Below are positions 61,726-64,000 of a stretch of DNA of 64,000 nt, piece by piece. Under the pieces are notes generated by a model. The model did not search any database. It was not told the DNA's origin and worked only from the letters and a program-made list of their open reading frames with translations. Numbering within the stretch: the stretch's first letter is position 1; every line of letters starts with the position of its first letter. The translations under genes and the position numbers were made by a program. The DNA lies in contig CP058667.1 of the NCBI GenBank assembly GCA_020544305.1, forward strand, positions 1,550,001-1,614,000. The letters run 5' to 3'. This DNA comes from Staphylococcus taiwanensis (GTDB lineage Bacteria > Bacillota > Bacilli > Staphylococcales > Staphylococcaceae).

Positions 61726-62006
61726 TTAGGAATCTCTTCTCGATAAATCAAACGAATGATTTCTTTATAAACAGGCTCTAATTTTTCAGGATTTTCATTA
61801 AAATATCTCTCAAGTACGCCTTTTTTCTGAGCTTCTTCTACGCTTTTAACATCTTTCGAAACATATGCGCCTCTACCTTGTTGTTTACCCGTTCCATCAG
61901 CAAAAATTTCGCCTTCTTTATTGATAACGACACGAATCATATCTTTTTTAGGCTGCATTTCATTTGTAATGATACATTTACGCATTGGAATTTTTTTCTT
62001 CTTCAT
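61722..62006 (-). CDS. ylxR: YlxR family RNA-binding protein
   Basis: A 94-residue DUF448 protein with family patterns PMRKCIITNEMQPKKDMIRVV and GRGAYVSKDV. Part of the nusA-infB operon everywhere it is found. Four-base overlap with rplGA. Confidence 0.94.
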   Translation of the reverse strand: MKKKKIPMRKCIITNEMQPKKDMIRVVINKEGEIFADGTGKQQGRGAYVSKDVKSVEEAQKKGVLERYFNENPEKLEPVYKEIIRLIYREEIPK

Positions 62007-62030
62007 TAATTACTCACCCCAATTGTCAGC

Positions 62031-63272
62031 TTAAATGTCTTTTTCTTCTTTATCGACATCTTCTGAATCAGTTTCTTCACTTTCTTCAGATGGCTCATCA
62101 ATTTCAGCTGAAAGTTCAGCAGTTGTTAAATTTGATTCTTCTAAATTAACATCTTCAATCTCCACATCTTCATCGCCAGTCATCACGATTTCATCAGCTT
62201 GTTCTTCTGATTCAATTACTGGATAAATCCCTGCTTCACGTGCATCAGTTTCAGACTTGATATCAATTTTCCAACCAGTTAATTTAGCCGCTAAACGCGC
62301 GTTTTGACCTCTTTTACCAATTGCAAGTGATAATTGGTAATCTGGTACAACGACTACTGTTGATTGATTTTCTTCATCAACAATAACTTCTAAAACTTGT
62401 GATGGGCTTAAAGCGTTACGCACAAATACTTTTGGATCTTCGTTCCATTGTACGATGTCAATTTTTTCTCCACCAAGTTCTTCAACCACTGCCTCTACAC
62501 GTGCACCCTTAGCACCTACGCATGCACCTACTGCATCAATATCAGGGTTTTCAGAGTAAACACTGATTTTAGAACGATCCCCAGCTTCACGAGCTACAGA
62601 TTTAACAATAACTGTACCATCATAAATTTCTGGTACTTCTTGTTCAAATAAACGTTTCAATAATCCTGGATGACTTCTAGATACATAAATTTGAGGTCCT
62701 TTTGTCGTTTGTTCTACTTTATTTACATATACTTGAATACGTTCATTTGGAATATAACTTTCATTTGGACTTCTTTCAGCCTCTGATAATACAGCTTCAA
62801 TGCGACCTAAATTTACATAAACGTAACGGTGATCTACTCGGTCAATGACACCAGTTAAGATATCGTCTTCTTTATCGATAAATTCTGTGTACAAAATTTC
62901 TCTTTCAGCATCTCTTAAACGTTGCATTACAGCTTGTTTTGCTGCTTGAGCACCAACGCGTCCAAAATCTTTAGGTGTAACGTCCTCTTCGTAAATATCA
63001 CCAATTTCATAAGCTGGATTTTTCACAAGTGCAGTACTTAAATCCACTTCATCTCTATCATCAAACACTTCTTCAACTACTTCTTTTCGTGCAATAACTT
63101 TAAAAGTACCTTCATCCATGTTTAATTCAACGCGAACGTTTCTAGCGCTATCATAGTTCTTTTTATATGCAGTAATTAATGCCGCTTCAATTGCATCAAT
63201 TAATACTTCTCTTGGGATTTTCTTTTCTTTTTCTAAATATTCAGTTGCTAATAAAAGTTCATTACTTGCCAC
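62031..63272 (-). CDS. nusA: Transcription factor NusA
   Basis: A 413-residue factor that modulates RNA polymerase pausing and termination. N-terminal polymerase-binding domain, S1 (~135-200, TGVIDRVDHRYVYVNLG), KH1 (GACVGAKGARV) and KH2 (AIGKRGQNARLAAKLTG), then an acidic tail (~350-413) longer than in Bacillus. GTG start behind AGGAGG. Confidence 0.97.
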   Translation of the reverse strand: MASNELLLATEYLEKEKKIPREVLIDAIEAALITAYKKNYDSARNVRVELNMDEGTFKVIARKEVVEEVFDDRDEVDLSTALVKNPAYEIGDIYEEDVTPKDFGRVGAQAAKQAVMQRLRDAEREILYTEFIDKEDDILTGVIDRVDHRYVYVNLGRIEAVLSEAERSPNESYIPNERIQVYVNKVEQTTKGPQIYVSRSHPGLLKRLFEQEVPEIYDGTVIVKSVAREAGDRSKISVYSENPDIDAVGACVGAKGARVEAVVEELGGEKIDIVQWNEDPKVFVRNALSPSQVLEVIVDEENQSTVVVVPDYQLSLAIGKRGQNARLAAKLTGWKIDIKSETDAREAGIYPVIESEEQADEIVMTGDEDVEIEDVNLEESNLTTAELSAEIDEPSEESEETDSEDVDKEEKDI

Positions 63273-63293
63273 TATTATTTCCTCCTCATCACG

Positions 63294-63761
63294 TTAAATC
63301 ATTACTGCGTGACGTGCTTTTGCAATTTTATTTCTTGGTATTTCAATTTGTTTCGTTTTAGCTTTCTCTTTAACTTCCATAGTGATTGTCTCTTCATTTA
63401 CGGCTTTCAAAATACCTAGCCATTCTTTTTCATTTTCAATTGGTGCATATAATGAGACAAATACAGGTTTTTCGACTGCATTTTGATAATCTTTTTCTTT
63501 TTTGATTGGACGTTCTGCACCTGGAGATGCAACGTCTAAGTAATACATCTCTGGAATAGGATCATTTTCATCCATTGCCTCACTAATCTTTTCAGAAGCG
63601 AGTGTACAATCATTTAAATCAACCCCGCCATCTATATCGATAGAGATTCTTAAAAAATGATCTTTCCCCTCTTTAGTATATTCAACTTCTACTAATTCAA
63701 AATTTAATTCATTTAAAATAGGAGTAATGATTGTTTCTACTTCTTCAGTTATTTTACTCAT
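63294..63761 (-). CDS. rimP: Ribosome maturation factor RimP
   Basis: A 155-residue 30S assembly factor (GGVDLNDCTLASEKISEAMDE, YYLDVASPGAERPI). ATG chosen (MSKITEEVE) behind AGGGAGG; the longer frame reads through the leader hairpin. First gene of the rimP-nusA-ylxR-rplGA-infB operon. Confidence 0.95.
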   Translation of the reverse strand: MSKITEEVETIITPILNELNFELVEVEYTKEGKDHFLRISIDIDGGVDLNDCTLASEKISEAMDENDPIPEMYYLDVASPGAERPIKKEKDYQNAVEKPVFVSLYAPIENEKEWLGILKAVNEETITMEVKEKAKTKQIEIPRNKIAKARHAVMI

Positions 63762-63787
63762 ACAGGCCTCCCTTTTTGGCAAATAGA

Positions 63788-63813
63788 AAAGAGCGGGTAT
63801 ATGCCCACTCTTT
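63788..63813 (-). promoter_or_regulatory. Leader attenuator/terminator of the rimP-nusA operon
   Basis: AAAGAGTGGGCATATACCC stem on the minus strand pairs with GCGGGTAT...CGCTCTTT, followed by TCTATTT, between polC and rimP. It can end polC transcripts or attenuate the operon, a natural place for NusA feedback. Confidence 0.65.
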
Positions 63814-63932
63814 CTGCCTGAGTCTAATTTTTTACGCACCTTGATTATATCACATATCATTTTGTTAAACAAATTAAGTCCTCGTATGGATAGTTTTGAG
63901 TGCTTTTTACATTAATTAAAACGCTTAAAATA

Positions 63933-64000
63933 TTACATATCGAATATTGATAACTGTGCTTTATCAGGTAAATTAGGTAACGATCCTAAATCGTCAAGAT
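63933..64000 (-). CDS. polC: DNA polymerase III PolC, C-terminal end (rest outside window)
   Basis: The last 22 codons on the minus strand read LDDLGSLPNLPDKAQLSIFD-M-stop, the conserved C-terminus of staphylococcal PolC. The rest lies beyond the window, so integrity cannot be judged. Confidence 0.85.
   Translation of the reverse strand, partial: LDDLGSLPNLPDKAQLSIFDM

Overview
The window is a stretch of the core chromosome of a staphylococcus that is not S. aureus. It is clearly AT-rich. Reading right to left, the gene order is the conserved staphylococcal backbone: polC end, rimP-nusA-ylxR-rplGA-infB-rbfA, truB-ribF-rpsO-pnp-rnjB, ftsK-GntR-ymfF-ymfH-ymfI-ymfK-rodZ-pgsA-cinA-recA, rny, ymdB, korAB, miaB-ricA, mutS-mutL, glpP-glpF-glpK-glpD, miaA-hfq, gpx, hflX-ynbB-glnR-glnA, cls, a DesKR-type two-component system with an ABC exporter, a membrane-anchored thermonuclease, and the end of an aspartokinase gene. 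Proteins such as the 720-residue IF2 with an Asn/Lys-rich N-terminus, and an IS1182-type element, fit Staphylococcus. I could not assign the species.

Layout. 1-9 kb: aspartokinase tail, a divergent nucleotidyltransferase-like protein, a NERD-like membrane protein facing a thermonuclease, two small proteins (one behind a Fur/PerR-like box), the ABC exporter with its sensor kinase and regulator, cardiolipin synthase and a Cse60-like small protein. 9-13.3 kb: threonine aldolase with CodY-like and cre-like sites, then an accessory patch made of a degenerate IS1182-type element, a phage-type DUF771 protein, two unannotated membrane micropeptides (38 and 28 aa) and GTCGACCA repeats. 13.3-20.7 kb: nitrogen regulation (glnRA with a perfect GlnR box), a PLP enzyme, HflX, a peroxidase, Hfq, MiaA and a lipase-like hydrolase. 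20.9-28 kb: the glycerol regulon, with a perfect cre in the glpF promoter and terminator-like leaders suited to GlpP antitermination. 28-42 kb: mismatch repair, thiW, ricA, miaB, a thiamine-binding protein, a poly-gamma-glutamate hydrolase-like protein, the KorAB oxidoreductase, YmdB, RNase Y and RecA with a LexA box. 42-64 kb: envelope and division genes, RNA decay (RNase J2, PNPase) and the translation/transcription operon up to polC.

Most of the window is ordinary housekeeping sequence. The least explained part is the 12.2-13.3 kb patch between the IS and glnA. It has three consecutive minus-strand small genes, two of them too short for standard gene callers, together with an operator-like palindrome and an inverted pair of GTCGACCA repeats. 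It looks like the remnant of a small mobile element or a small regulatory/peptide locus. This is inference, and I do not claim a proven new system. Other points worth a second look are the poly-gamma-glutamate hydrolase-like gene, the structured sequence between hfq and gpx, and the families of dispersed palindromic terminators.
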